From: Diacronema lutheri
Taxonomy: Eukaryota; Haptophyta; Pavlovophyceae; Pavlovales; Pavlovaceae
Assembly: GCA_019448385.1 (NCBI GenBank)
Contig: JAGTXO010000014.1
Location: 744,001 to 808,000, forward strand
Direction: 5' to 3'
Length of the DNA: 64,000 nt
Below the pieces are notes generated by a model that was not told the origin of the DNA, ran no database searches, and worked only from the letters and a program-made list of their open reading frames with translations. A program made the position numbers and the translations under genes. This document shows, one piece after another, positions 11,201 through 23,017 of the stretch; within the stretch, counting starts at the first letter, position 1, and each line of letters starts with the position of its first letter.

Positions 11201-14200
11201 ATGTCTCGGGCAGCATGCAGGGCGAAAAGCTGGATGCGGCCGTGGACAACATGCTCGCCATCTTTGACGGGCACATGCGGGCGGGCGATCGTCTCAGCCT
11301 CCTCGTCTTCGACCATGCGGTGAGAAACGTGCTGTCCGCGGTGGACGACCTGGGCGCTGGCACGCGCGCGGCATTGGGCGGCGCACGCAACCTGTGCCAA
11401 GGGGGCGGTACAGACATGTACGCTGCCATTAGCGCAGCCGCCGACCTTGCGCTCGCCAATCCGACCGACGGCGAATCGTGGATCATCTGCCTCACCGACG
11501 GCGAGTCCATCGGCGACGTGAACGCAGCGACCACGCGCTTGCAGCGCATGGAGCGGCTGCACCTCGCCATCATCGGCGTCGCGCTGGCCGCACACCTTGT
11601 CCCGAGGATGACGGCACTGTGCACGCCACGTGCCGACAGCAAGGGGCAATTCATCGCGGCGGGCGAGTCTGCACACGCCCTTGGCGCCGCGTTTGCCACA
11701 GCCGTGTCGCTGCTGCCCGTCTCGCAAACGTTCGACCTCGACCCTCGGCTCGCGGACAGCGAGTGCCGCGCGTGGCTCGCGCGCTACATGCCCGAGCATG
11801 TGCGTGCGCCAGTCAAGGGCCTGCTGCTGCAGACATTCTGGGTCAAGTACCTCCACAGGCGCGTGCTCGCGCTCGACGAGGTACGCTCATTCGCCCTCGC
11901 TCCGCGCGTGCAGCGCGCGCGTGCGACGAGCGTCACGGCGTTGCCTCGCAACTGCGTCGGCTTGGCGCGCGCGTGCCCAGCGTGTGACCACGCGCGCGGC
12001 GCATGCCCACGCGCGCGCCGTACGCGCACCGCGCCGCCTCTGCCAGTCGGTGGAGTTCAACTACAACCGCGAGCACGAGCAGTTGGGCAGCACTTTGATG
12101 GAGGTGATGCTCTTCGAGGTGGACAGCGCGCTGCGCGAGGGGCAGGAGCGCTCGTGGCGCTCAGAGGCGCATCGGCAGCTCATCTACGACTTTTCGCACC
12201 CTGACGGACCCAAGTTTGCCATCTTCGCGACCTCGCCCGAGCTGATCGATGCCGAGTCGCGCGCGCGCCTCTCGTCCCTCGGCTTCGCGCTGCCGAGCGC
12301 CGCCGAGCTCGCTACGCGCGATTGCCTCGACGCAAGCCTCGCGCGCGCACTCTCGCTTCAGCTCGACGAGCGCGGCCGGCTCGGCTGCATCGACGAGTTT
12401 GGGTTTGTGCTCACGCTCGACTTTGCGGTCAAGCTGCTGCACATTCACGAGCGCGTCGCGTGCGGTGTGCCGTGCGTGATGGAGGGCGAGACGGGCGTGT
12501 CCAAGACGGCGCTCACGCGCATGTACGCGCTGCTGCTCACCGCGAGCTGCCGCGAGCTCGCGCGCACAGCCGCGCGCACCGAGCTTGGCCAGGTCGACAG
12601 CGCGCTCTCCATGCGCTGGCCGGGCCTCTGCTTGGAAAATATGCCCAGCGGCGCGCCGTTGGAATGCGCGGTATGCGCCGCCGAGATGCTGCTCGGCATG
12701 GCCGAGCGACTCGCTTCGCCTCGCCGCGCGGCGCCGCCGGAGCTGCTCGCGGCCGCGCGCGCGGAGCTCGACGCGCTGCGCGCGCCGCTTGGCGAGGCGG
12801 AAGGTTCGCAGTCGAGCGGCGAAATGACCGTGCTGGACGGCCGCGCCCTGGAGGCCACGCGCTCGCTTCTTGCCTTCTTGCGCGAGGCTGCGGTGATCGA
12901 GTGCTTCTTTGCGATCAACGTGCACGCCGCGCTCACGCCCGCCGACATCCGCGTGCAGCTGCAGCCGGCGCGCGACGCTGCGCGCGCTCTGCGCACCGTG
13001 CGCGCCGAGCGCTCGCCGCCCGTCGTCGTCTTCCTCGACGAGGTGAACACGTCGAGCTGCATGGGCGTCTTCAAGGCGCTGGTGCTCGACCGCAGCCTCG
13101 ACGGCGAGCGTCTGGAGGACAACATCGTCGTCATCGCCGCGTGCAACCCCAAGCGCACGCTCGCGATCGGCTCGGCGGGCGTGCTGCGGCAGGACGATTT
13201 GGGGCGCGACTGGGCGCTCGGCCATTACCAGGTCAGCGCGCTGCCCGGCTCGCTCGATGCGATCAAGTGGCGATACGGCGCGCTTGGCGAGGAGCAGGAG
13301 CGTGACTTTGTCGCTTGCCGGCTCGAGCAGGAGCTGACGCGTGCGGCGCGCGGCCGCGGTGCGCGCGCAGCCGCGGGCGCTGGCGTGGGCGCAGCCGCGG
13401 GCGCAGGCGCGCATGGCGGCGGTGAGGGCGGCGCGCACATGGCGAGCCTCGTGTGCGCGTGCATGCGGCTGATGCGCGCATTCTCCGAGGAGCACCTGCG
13501 CGAGCGGATCTGGTTGGCATGCCCGCGCCTCACGCGCGCCGTGGTCGCCGCGGAGGCCGCCGAGCGCGCCAAGACGGCCGTCTCGCTGCGCGACGTGCAG
13601 CGGGTGCTCGTCTTCCGCCGTTTCTTTGCAGCCGAGTCCGGCGAGCTGTGCGCAGCGCGGCCGGACGCGGCGCGGCGCGCGCTGCTGCTCGCGCTCGCGT
13701 GTGTCTTCTACGTGCGCCTCGACCGACCGTTCCGCAAGCGACTGCTCGACACGTTGCGCGAGCAGCCGGCCGAGCAGCTGGAGCACCTCACGCTCGACGT
13801 CGCGCTTGCCGACGCGATGGAGCGCGTGCTGTCAAACTCGGACCTGCCGCGCGGCATCGCGCGCACGGAGGGCCTGATGGAGAACTGCTTCATGGCGCTC
13901 GTCTGCACGCTCGCGCGCGTGCCGCTGATGATCGTCGGCCCACCCGGTTCGTCCAAGACGCTGTCGGTCGGCGTCGTCGAGACCAACGCGCGCGGCGAGG
14001 AGTCGCGCCGCGCCTTCTTCCGCCCCTTCGAGCGAGTGGAGGTCTTCTCGTACCAGTGCTCGCGCCGCTCGACAAGCTCTGACATCGAGACGGTCTTCCG
14101 ACGTGCGATCGAGCGCCAGGGCGCGAATCGCGGCCGCGCGCGCTGCGTTGTCTTCATGGACGAGGCCGGGCTGCCCGACGAGCGGCGCGAGTCGCTTAAG

Positions 14201-16982
14201 GTCCTGCACTACTACCTCGAGGGCGCGAGCCCGGCGCGCGACACGCCCGATGTCTCCTTCATCGCGATCACGAACCACGTGCTCGACGCGGCCAAGAGCA
14301 ACCGATGCGCGTGCCTGCTGCGTGGCGAGCCCGATTCGGACGACCTCGAGCGTATCGCGCGCGGTTGCCTGCTTGAGCTGGGCAAGGCCAGCGCGGCCGT
14401 CAGCTCGGTCGCCAGCGCGGACGCCGCCGAGCCGCTCGTCGGCCCGCTCGGCGCGGCGGGCGCGCCGATGCTCTCGCAGCCGGTCGCCGGGCTGCCCGTC
14501 GAGTGCGGCACGCTCACGATCGGCGAGTTTGTGCGACGGCTGTGCGCCGCGTATACGAGTCTGCTCAAGGACAAGGAGAGGAACGGCTTCGACTGGTTTG
14601 AGCGCGCGTTCGGGCTGTGCGCGCGCGCGCGCTTGCCGCGCGCCGACCCGCGCCGCGCTTCTGCCTCCGCGCGGTGCGCGCGCCCGGCGCTGCGCCCATG
14701 GCGCCCACGCGGCCAGCCCCGCGCGCGCGTGCGCGCGCGCGCCCGACACGCGCCGCGCGCCAGGCGCGATTTCATCCACACGCTCCGGATGCTGCGTCGC
14801 CGGTCGGAGGCGGGCCCGACGGGCTTTCGCACGTCGCGAGACGCGCTCCTCGTCGCGCTCTCGCGCAACTTTGGCGGCGTCTCGCCGGAGCGCTTCCGCG
14901 CGGTCGTGAGCGCGTTCGTCACGCAGCTCTTCGGCGGGCGCGTCGCGCGCGAGTGGGTGCCATCGCTGCTGCCGGACGTGGTGCGCGTGCTCGACGAGGC
15001 GATTGCCGACTGCGCCGTCGGCGAGGACGCGCCGCGCTATGTCCTGCTCATCGACGAGTCGGCGGACGAGTCGGCGCTGCGGCTGCCGCGCTGGCATGGC
15101 CTCGCGACGCCCGCGCGCACCACCGCGCTCGTCGCCGGCTCGGCTGCCGCGCAGGTGCTCAAGCTGTCGGACTTTTCTGACGATATGGAACGCAGGCAGG
15201 TGAGCCTCATCTCCGCCGTCAAGCTCGGCGCCGCGCAGGGCGCGTACGTCGAGCTGTCCGGCAGCGAGCCGGTGCACGAGTCGCTGTACGCGCTCTTCAA
15301 CCAGCAGTTCAAGGAGATCGTCTCCAAGGACGGGACGGTCAGGCGGTATGCGAACATCGCCGTCGGCTCGTACTCCAAGCCGTGCCTCGTGAGCGCCTCG
15401 TTCCGATGCGCGCTCCACCTGCCCGTCGCGCAGCTCGCGGACGCGCCCGCGGCCTTCCTCAACCGATTTGAGAAGCATCGGCTGCGCGTGGTCGACGTGC
15501 TGCGCGCGCGGCTCGCGCGCGTGCCGCCCGGCCTCGCGGCGGCGATGCTCGACGCGCGACGCACCGCGACCGCCTTCGCGGAAGAGCTCGCAGCTCCCGG
15601 CTGGCTGGGCGGGTTGGTCGAGCAGCAGACGGTCGACTCGGTCATCCTCGACATGCTGCCGCGCCTCGATGGGCTCGCGCCGCCGATCGCGCCGACTGCG
15701 CCGGTGCTCGATGAGGCGTTGAGTGGCTTCGCCTCGGCTGCGAGCGATGGCGGCGCGCTGCTCCTCTGCGCGGAGGCGGTCGACGGCGCGCGCGCGCATC
15801 TCACGCTGCGCTCGAGCGCCGCGCTCGACGAGCTCGCGCTCGACGGGCTCGCGTCGGCCGCGTCGTGGGGCGGGCATGCGCTCGCGGGCGAGTGGAGGCG
15901 CCTGACGGCAGCCGGCGCGCCAGCTCAGGAGTGGCGAGCGCTCGTTCAGTGCGCGATCGCGACCGCGGACGCCGATGCGCGCGCGGGCGGCGCCGATGCC
16001 GACCGCGCGCGCGACGAGCCGCGTGGCGGGATCGACGGCGGCGGCGAGGCGGAGGAGGTGCCGCTCGCCGCGCTCAGCGTCGCGCGCGCCGCGCTCCGCC
16101 ACGTTCTTGAGCGCGAGGCGTGCGAGCGTCTGCTGCTGCTCGCGCCGCCCGAGGCGCTGCTCAGCGCGCGCCCAGCGCTGCCGCCGACGCTCGTGCGCGC
16201 CTACTTTGAAAGTCAGGAGCATTTCTCGCTGCCGCGGCTCGTTGAGCGCGCGCGCGAGGCCGGCGGGCTCCACGCCGTGCACGCGCGCACCACGCCCGCC
16301 GTGCATCGCCTGCGCGACCGACGCGCGAGCGGCGCGGCGGACGCGCGGCCGGCGTGCGGCGCGCTCGGCCTCCCCGCCGACGTGGCCGTCGCGTGCCTCG
16401 CGCACTTCCCGTCGGAGGAGGCGTTTCGCGAGGTCGTGCGCGAGTGGGCGAGCGCGCCCGGCGCGCCGTGTCTGCTGCTCGTTGCCGATCTCGCCGCCAC
16501 GAGCCCCGAGCGCGTCACGTTTGCGCGCGTCGTCGCCGAACAGTGCCTCGTCGATGCGCGCGCGAGCTCGCACGGACGCCATGCTGACGACGGCCATGCT
16601 GAAGACGGGCGCAATGCTGACGAAGGGCCAACGCGGGATGAGATCGGCGGTGGCGGCGGCGGCGCGCGCTCGGCTTCCGAGCGCACGCTCGTGCTGCTGC
16701 TCCATGCGCCCGCCTCGCGGCTTGGCGCGCGCGCGCAGCGCCACCCGGCGCTCTTCCATGCCGGCTGGACGCACTGCGCGCTTGATGGCGTCGGCGGCGA
16801 GCCCGACGCGCTCGATGCGCGCGTCGACGGCGCGAGCGCAGACGCGCGCGATGCGCGCGAGTGGTGTGCGCTGGCGTGCGACTTGCGCCGTGAATGGGAC
16901 GTGACGCCATGTCTGCGCGCGTGCGCGGGCGCCGCCCTGCGCGTCGCGTCGAAACGCGTGCGCGTGCGCGCGCCGGCAGCTG

Positions 16983-17017
<35 letters not shown>

Positions 17018-20000
17018 ACGCGTCCGGTGGAGCTCTCGCTGCCTGAGCGCCAGCGGCTGGTCGAGTCGTTCATGCGACAAGAGGTGCCAAGCATGGGCGG
17101 TGCGAGCGTGTGCGAGCTCGTGTGCAGGCGCTTCGCGCGCGAGTGGGACCACGACAGCATCGAGCTCGAGGTGACGACGGCCGCCGAGCGCCTCGCGAGC
17201 GGCCAGTTGGGCGTCGCGCTCGGCGAGGAGGTGGGCAGCGCGCTCGAGGCGACATTCTGCAACTTTTGCGCATGGCTGCTCCACCAGCTCTCCGCCGACG
17301 GCTCGCTCCTTGCGCACGAGCGGCAAGGCCGCGCGCCCGACGGCACGGGCGCTTGCTCGGTGGAGCTGTTGCGCGAGCTGCTCGACTTGCTGCGCATGCC
17401 GCCACTCGCTGAGCTTCGCCTGCGCGTGCACTCGTACGCGCTGCCGCCGCCGCACGCGGTCGTGGCGAGCGCCACACTTGCGGCCGACGGCGTGCACGTG
17501 CCGCTCTTCGCGATTGTGCGCGCCGCGCTCGACCTGGCCGTGGACGAGGCGATCGGCGCGGTCGCTCCGCGTGCGGATCCGGACGGTGCGCTGTCCGGCG
17601 CGCGCGATGCGTGGCCGCAGCCGGCGGCGATCGACGCGGAGGCGCGCCGCGCGTCCGACGCGGCGGGGGAGCACGACGCGACGCGCACGCTCGTGCGCTG
17701 GGCGTGCGCGCGCGCGGCATGCGACGCGCCGTTCTGGGAGACGTACGTGCGCCAGCTCGTCGCGCACACCGCGGTGCTCGAGCCCATCCCGGCGCGCGCG
17801 CTCTGCGCGGTCATCGACGTGCTCGTGCGCTGCCTCGAGGCGCGGCTGCCCGCCGCGCCCGCCCGCTCGCTCGTGGCGCTCCACGCCGCCGAGCGCGCGG
17901 CGAGGGCCGAGCTGCTCGCGCTCGTCGCCGTGCTCGCGCCGATCGCCCAGTGCTGCCCCGACCTGGGCGAGGCGTGGGCGCGGCGCGCGCACGGCGGCAG
18001 CGCGGAGGCGCGCGCGGTCGATGTGGCCGTGCGCGCCCTCCGCGCGTCGCTCGACGCGATCGTCGCGCGCGCCGAGCCGGCCGGCGAGGCGGAGGTGCCG
18101 AGCCGCGAGTGCACCGCGAAGCTGCGCTCGTGGTCGGCCGATTGCGCGCGCCTATTGCGCGAGCTGCCGGCGCTGCTTCCGCCGGCCGAGCGCTCCGCCG
18201 CCTCGGGCGCCGCGCACGTCGGCGGGCGTGCGCGGGCCGGCGCCGAACGTGACGGACGCGGCGGTGGCGGAGCCAGCGGCGTGTGCTCGCAGCTCGACGC
18301 GCTCGCCACGCTCGCGCGCGTGTGCGCGCACGGCACGCCCGCGCACGCGCGCGAGGCTGTCGCGAGGCTCGAGGCACGCGGCGCGCGCAACCACTCGCTC
18401 AAGGCTGCGCTCGACGAGGTGTCGGAGCTGCCCGCGCCGGCCAAAGCAACCGCGCGCGACGCGCTTGTGCTCTGGTACCTCGCGCCGTGGCGCCTCGCTC
18501 ACCGGCCGCCAACGGCAGGTGAGGACGTGCGGTGCGCGCTCGCGGCCACCGGCGAGCCGCGCGCGCTGGGGCGCGCCGAGACCGCCGCGGGCAGCGCGTC
18601 GGACGCGGGCGGCATCTTAGCGGAAGGCGGGTGGCACAGCAGCGTGGAGCATGGGTGGCGCATTGCGCTCGTCGGCCGCGCGCTCGAGCCGCTCGACGAG
18701 GACGAGGGTGGCTGGCGGCCGCTCGGGCTGAGCGTGGACGCCGTGAACTGCGCCGAGGCGCTGCTGGCCGAGACGCCCGATGCACCGCGCACGCTTTCGG
18801 TTGGTTACGTGCCAGACTGGCTGCAAGTACCGCCAACCGACGGCGGAGTACCGCCAACCGACGGCGAAGTTCCGCCAACCGACGGCGGAGTACCGCCAAC
18901 CGACGGCGGAGTTCCGCCAACCGACGGCGGAGTACCGCCAACCGACGGCGAAGTTCCGCCAACCGACGGTGGGTGCGAGCAGCCATGGCCGCTCGCGGAC
19001 GCTGTCTTCTGCGCGCTGCTCAAACGGCTGCTCGTGCGGTATGGCCGGCAGCCGCTCGACCAGCTCGTCTCGCTCCTCGCCCTGCGTCCGGCAAGGCCGC
19101 GCGCGACCGAGTCGCCCGCCGTGGGCGGCGGCGACGCGGCACTGGAAGGCGCGGGCGCTAGCGCGGTGGGCGTGGACGCTGGCGGCGCGAGCGGCGTATT
19201 TGACGCTGTCTACACCGCTGCTGCCGAGATCTTCTTCCTCAGCCGCTTTGCACGCGAAGCAGCCATGCGCGCGTCTGTGGGCGCAGGCGGCGCCGCTGCG
19301 GACGGCGGCGCGACGGCAGGACCGAGCGCCGGCGTGCGGCGCGAGCCCGTGGCGCGGCTGAGTGGCACGGCGTGGGTGGGTGCGCGCGACGCCGCCTCGC
19401 GTCTCCTCGCGGCTCGGCCCGAGCTGCAGCGCTTCGCGCTCACACTCATTCTCCGCTCGCACGGCCAAGCGGCCGTCGAGGCTGCGCTCACGAGCCGCGA
19501 CGCCTTCGGCTGCGGCAGCGCGTGGGCGGACGAGTGGCGGAAGCAGCTCCTCCCGCCCGGCGAGGCGAACGTCGACGCGCTCGCACGCGCCGCGCGAATG
19601 GCGGCGCTCAACGCGCGCATCGTCGAGCTGCACGCCGCCGAGGACGAGAAGGCGCTCACACTGCGCTGCTGCCCCGCGTGCGGGCGCGTGACGCAGCGCA
19701 CAGAAGGGTGTAACACGATGGAGTGCGGGCGCGACGCGCACACGGACGCCCCCATCCATCCGACCGTCGGTTGCGGCGCGCGTTACGACTGGCAGTTCGC
19801 GCGGCCGTACACCAAGGACACGCACGCGCTCGACGCGCTGCGCGCCGAGGTGGAGCGCGCGTACGAGCGGGCAGCCGCATCCGAGCGCTTCTGGCGCGAG
19901 CTCGCCGACTGGCGGCTGCCACACGCCTTCGTGGCGGTGATGGACGCGGGCGGGCCGGAAGATGCGCTGCCCACCGCCGCGCTCGCCTCGGCGCTCGAGC

Positions 20001-22726
20001 GGGCGGTGGACGGCGGTGGCGCGCGCGCGCCCGGCGCTGCCGTCGCCCTGCGATTTCTCGGCGTGCGCCGCGAGCTGCGCGCGCTCCGTGCGCTCCCCGC
20101 ACTCGTGCGGCTTTACCTGTGGCTTGACAGCCATTTTGCAAGCCTGCTCACGCGCGCGCGCGCGGCTGAGCTCACGCTGGGCGAGGTGTTTGGCGAGGCG
20201 CAGCTGCGCTCGCGGTTCAGCGCGAGCGAGGCGCGCGACGCACGCGCGCTGTGGGCGCGCGCGCGCGACGGCTTTAACGAGCACGTGCGTGCCGAGGCAG
20301 GGCGGCTACGGCACGGCGCGTGCGGCGCGGTTAACGAGCTGACTGAGCTCACTGACGACACGCGGCTGTTGCACGTGCTCTCGGACGGCGCCACGCTCGC
20401 CGACGGCAACGACGCGATCCTCGCCGTCATCGCCGCGCTCGTCGCGCGGCACAACGACGCCATCGACGCGATCACGCGCGCGAGCCCGTCGACCGCGCGC
20501 GCGCCGTTGGCCGTGCACCCCGCGGCCGTGAGCTGGCGCACGCTGCTGTCCGGCGACCTGTTGCCCCACGAGCTGGGCGGCGCGCGCGCGGGCGCGTCGA
20601 CCGCCTTCGAGCGCGACGTTGAGCAGTTTTGGCGACCGCGCTCGTGCGACTTTGACCTCGACGCGCTGAACGCGCACATCGCCGATCAGTTCGTGGTCCG
20701 GTGCCGCGCGATCGGCGATCCGGACACGCAGCTGCGCAGCCGCTTCCGCTTCCGCGCCGATGCGAAGGGCGAGGGCGTCGGCGCGAGCGTCGGCGCGGAC
20801 GAGGCCGCCGCGCTCGTCGCTGCAGTCGAGGACGCGTGCGCGGCCGGCGCGTGCGCGTGCGGCATGCCGGTGTTCACCCCCGAGGGCTTGGCGCGCGAGG
20901 CGACGGCGCGGCGGCCGGCGCTGCACGCCGTGCTGCACGCCGCGCCGTACTCGCAGCTGCGCGCGCTCCTGCACGGCGCCAAGATGCTTGCCGACATCTT
21001 TGCGGAGGTCGCTGTCGGGCTGGTGCGCGCGCCGCCGCACGCGCGGCGCGCGGCGGACGGCGGCGGCAGCGGCGCGGCGGGCGGCGCGGTCGGCGGCGCG
21101 GTCAGCGGCGCGGCCGGCGGTGCGGGCGGCGGCGAGGGCTGGGCGGCAGCACCGGACCGCTGGACGACGCGCTCGATCCTCGAGCGCTCTGCCGCTGCGG
21201 GCGGCGGAGGCGGCGCAGGCGGCGGGACTCCTGGTGCGTGCGCACGCGCTGTGCGTGCGCCCACCGACCTGCTATCGATGCTCGAGCTCGCGCAGCTCGA
21301 CGGCGCGGCGGCCGAGCTCGTGCTCTCGCTCAGGGCGCCGGCCGAGCTGTGTGCGTTCGCGAGATTCCTCGAGGCGCAGCTGGTGTCGCGCGCGTACGAT
21401 TTTGCCCACCTGCCACTCGGCGTCAAGCAGCCGCTGCCCGCGCCAGTCGAGGCGCACATGCGCACGCAGAGGCTGCGTGCCGCACGGCACCGCGCGGTGC
21501 GCGGCGCAGCGGAGGAAGTTGAGGCGGCGCTCGGGTTCGCCGAGCGCGATTATGCTGGCGCCTCGGACCTGACTCGCCCGCTCGGGGCCTACTTGCTGAG
21601 CGTCTGCGGGCTCGAGCGCGATGGCGAGGCCATCGCGAGGCTCGTGCCTGCCGGCGCGCGCCTGCAGCACGTGGTTGCTCTGCGCGTGCAACTGCGCGAG
21701 CTCGCGCGGCACGCTGCGGGCTTCGAAGACGACGCACGTGGCGCGCCCGCGGCGGCGGACGACGCGGGCGCGCAGCTCGCGTGGGCATGGGCGCCCAGCG
21801 TCCTCGACCCGGACAGGGCGCGCGCCGAGCCGTCCGCCGCGCAGGGCGCGCGCGGCGCGCCGCGCGCGCGCGGAGGGCGGCTCTGCCTCTGGTTTGAAGC
21901 GATGGCGGTGCACACAGGCGGTGGATGGTCTCAGGACGCAGCTCGGCGGGAGGCCGCCATCGTGATCTCGCGCGAATGGCGCGCCAGGTGGCGCTCACGC
22001 GCCGCCACGCGCGCCGAGGCCGCCGCGACGTCCGCGGCCTCGGCCGCGGACGGAGTGCGCGGCGCGCTTGCCCTCGCGACCGCCTCACCGGCCGCGGACG
22101 GCGAGTTCAATGCGGCCGCGCCTGCCGTCGGCGAGGCGGCGGAGCTGGCGTGGGTGCATGTCGCAGGCATCGACGGCGCGACATCCACGCGGCCCGCGTT
22201 GGGTACAACCGATGCTTTCCGGCTGGCCACAACCGATGGCGCCGGAAAGCAGCTCGGCCTGCTGATCGCCTTGTGGCCAGCCTTGCGACTGCGCGCGTGG
22301 CCCGCGATCGCGTCGCTTCGCGAACGAGCCGAGCGTTGCGCAGCGCCGCCCATCGTGCTCGCGTTGGTGGTGCTTGCTGCCGCCGCAATCTGCGCGCCGA
22401 TCGACCTGCGCGATGCCGTCGCTGTGGACGTTCGCTCGCTGTGCGTTGCAGCTGCTGTGTGCGCGACAGCCATGGCGGTCGCGGCCGCAATCCATGCTTG
22501 GGCGCGCGACACGCCGCTGACAGTGGCTGCGTGGGTGGCAAGGCACGCTCTTCCGCTCGATCTTGCCGCGCGCCTTCGCACCGTGATCGGCGTGCGCACG
22601 CTGAGGGATGTGCTCCTCTTGGACGAGGCGGACGTGGCGACGCTCGCGTTGCTCCCGCTCGACCGGCGAAAGTGGGAAACGGCCGTGGCCGAGCTGCGCA
22701 GATCCAGCTTGGCTCGGCAGAGGTGA
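5248..22726 (+). CDS. Giant RNF213/mysterin-like AAA+ protein with VWA, PA-like, IBR-like, TM and SAM-like parts
   Basis: Exons 5248-11880, 12047-14616 and 14764-22726 give about 5,721 residues (human RNF213: 5,207). Both joins are homology-supported: ALDE-SVEFNY, and FGL-RDFIHTL, matching the RNF213 FGLRDYYSLIK block. Order: a PA-like fold (about residues 75-170); a long helical stalk with the WDFVRDKGW...YANVTN block; a P-loop PGAGKT (about 1793); a VWA domain with complete MIDAS (DVSGS about 1985, GGTD, TDGES); AAA unit GETGVSKT (about 2358) with FLDEVN; AAA unit GPPGSSKT (about 2841) with FMDEAG; the RNF213 block ending FLNRFEKHRL; a zinc-finger-like CPAC...EGCNTMECG...CGARYDW (about 4700); the RNF213 C-terminal region; two TM helices (about 5595-5650); and a SAM-like tail. 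RNF213 proteins are ubiquitin ligases active at membranes and lipid droplets and against intracellular bacteria. The start is the first ATG after an upstream in-frame stretch without homology. Confidence 0.85.
16985..17014 (+). repeat. GACGCC hexanucleotide run in coding sequence
   Basis: Five GACGCC units encode an Asp-Ala run in the linker region of the RNF213-like protein. It is probably a slippage-prone, disordered linker. Confidence 0.8.
18827..18973 (+). repeat. Coding minisatellite, seven 21-bp units (VPPTDGG/VPPTDGE)
   Basis: Seven head-to-tail 21-bp units encode VPPTDG followed by G or E inside the RNF213-like protein, before the zinc-finger region. Units differ only at a few positions (GTA/GTT start, GGA/GAA end). 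The array is stop-free on both strands in several frames, which creates spurious ORFs. Copy number is likely polymorphic; the protein segment is Pro/Asp/Gly-rich and probably unstructured. Confidence 0.92.
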
Positions 22727-23017
22727 TGGCTGACGTGTCATGTGTCATGATTTGAAAAGAGGGCCAGGCTTACGCCGGTGGTCTGCCACGCCGCTCACTT
22801 CAGATTTGGCTGAGAGCGGCGCAGTACACACTCTCACAGGCGCATGAAAATGAGACGAGGAGCTCGAGAGGAATTTTCACAAGAGTGCTGCTGGTGAACG
22901 CCGCCGTGCGCGAGGCGAGCGCTCGGCGGCCGCCGCCGGACGGCGCGGCGGCCGCAGTGCGCACACGCAGGCCAACGCCAGCCATCGAGGCTAGAGCGCC
23001 GGCAAAGCGCGTGCTCT
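22727..23017. other. Convergent 3' intergenic region
   Basis: About 290 bp separate the stops of the RNF213-like gene (+) and Hsp70 (-). It must hold both 3' UTRs. Its first 150 bp are less GC-rich than the genes around it. No gene or repeat is visible. Confidence 0.6.

Noticed and set aside
13832-17992. 1,386-codon open frame on the minus strand
   Set aside because: It is antisense to exons of the RNF213-like gene that carry clear homology, is Arg/Ala-rich and has no domain. Third-position GC bias makes stops rare on the opposite strand. The same applies to other long antisense frames (for example 830-2401, 6961-8724, 10207-11856).
18827-18973. CRISPR-like array
   Set aside because: Repeats are head-to-tail without spacers, 21 bp long and in frame with a large protein: a coding minisatellite.
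19660-19800. Classical RING finger in the RNF213-like protein
   Set aside because: The Cys/His spacing does not fit C3HC4 RING; it resembles IBR/RING2 better.
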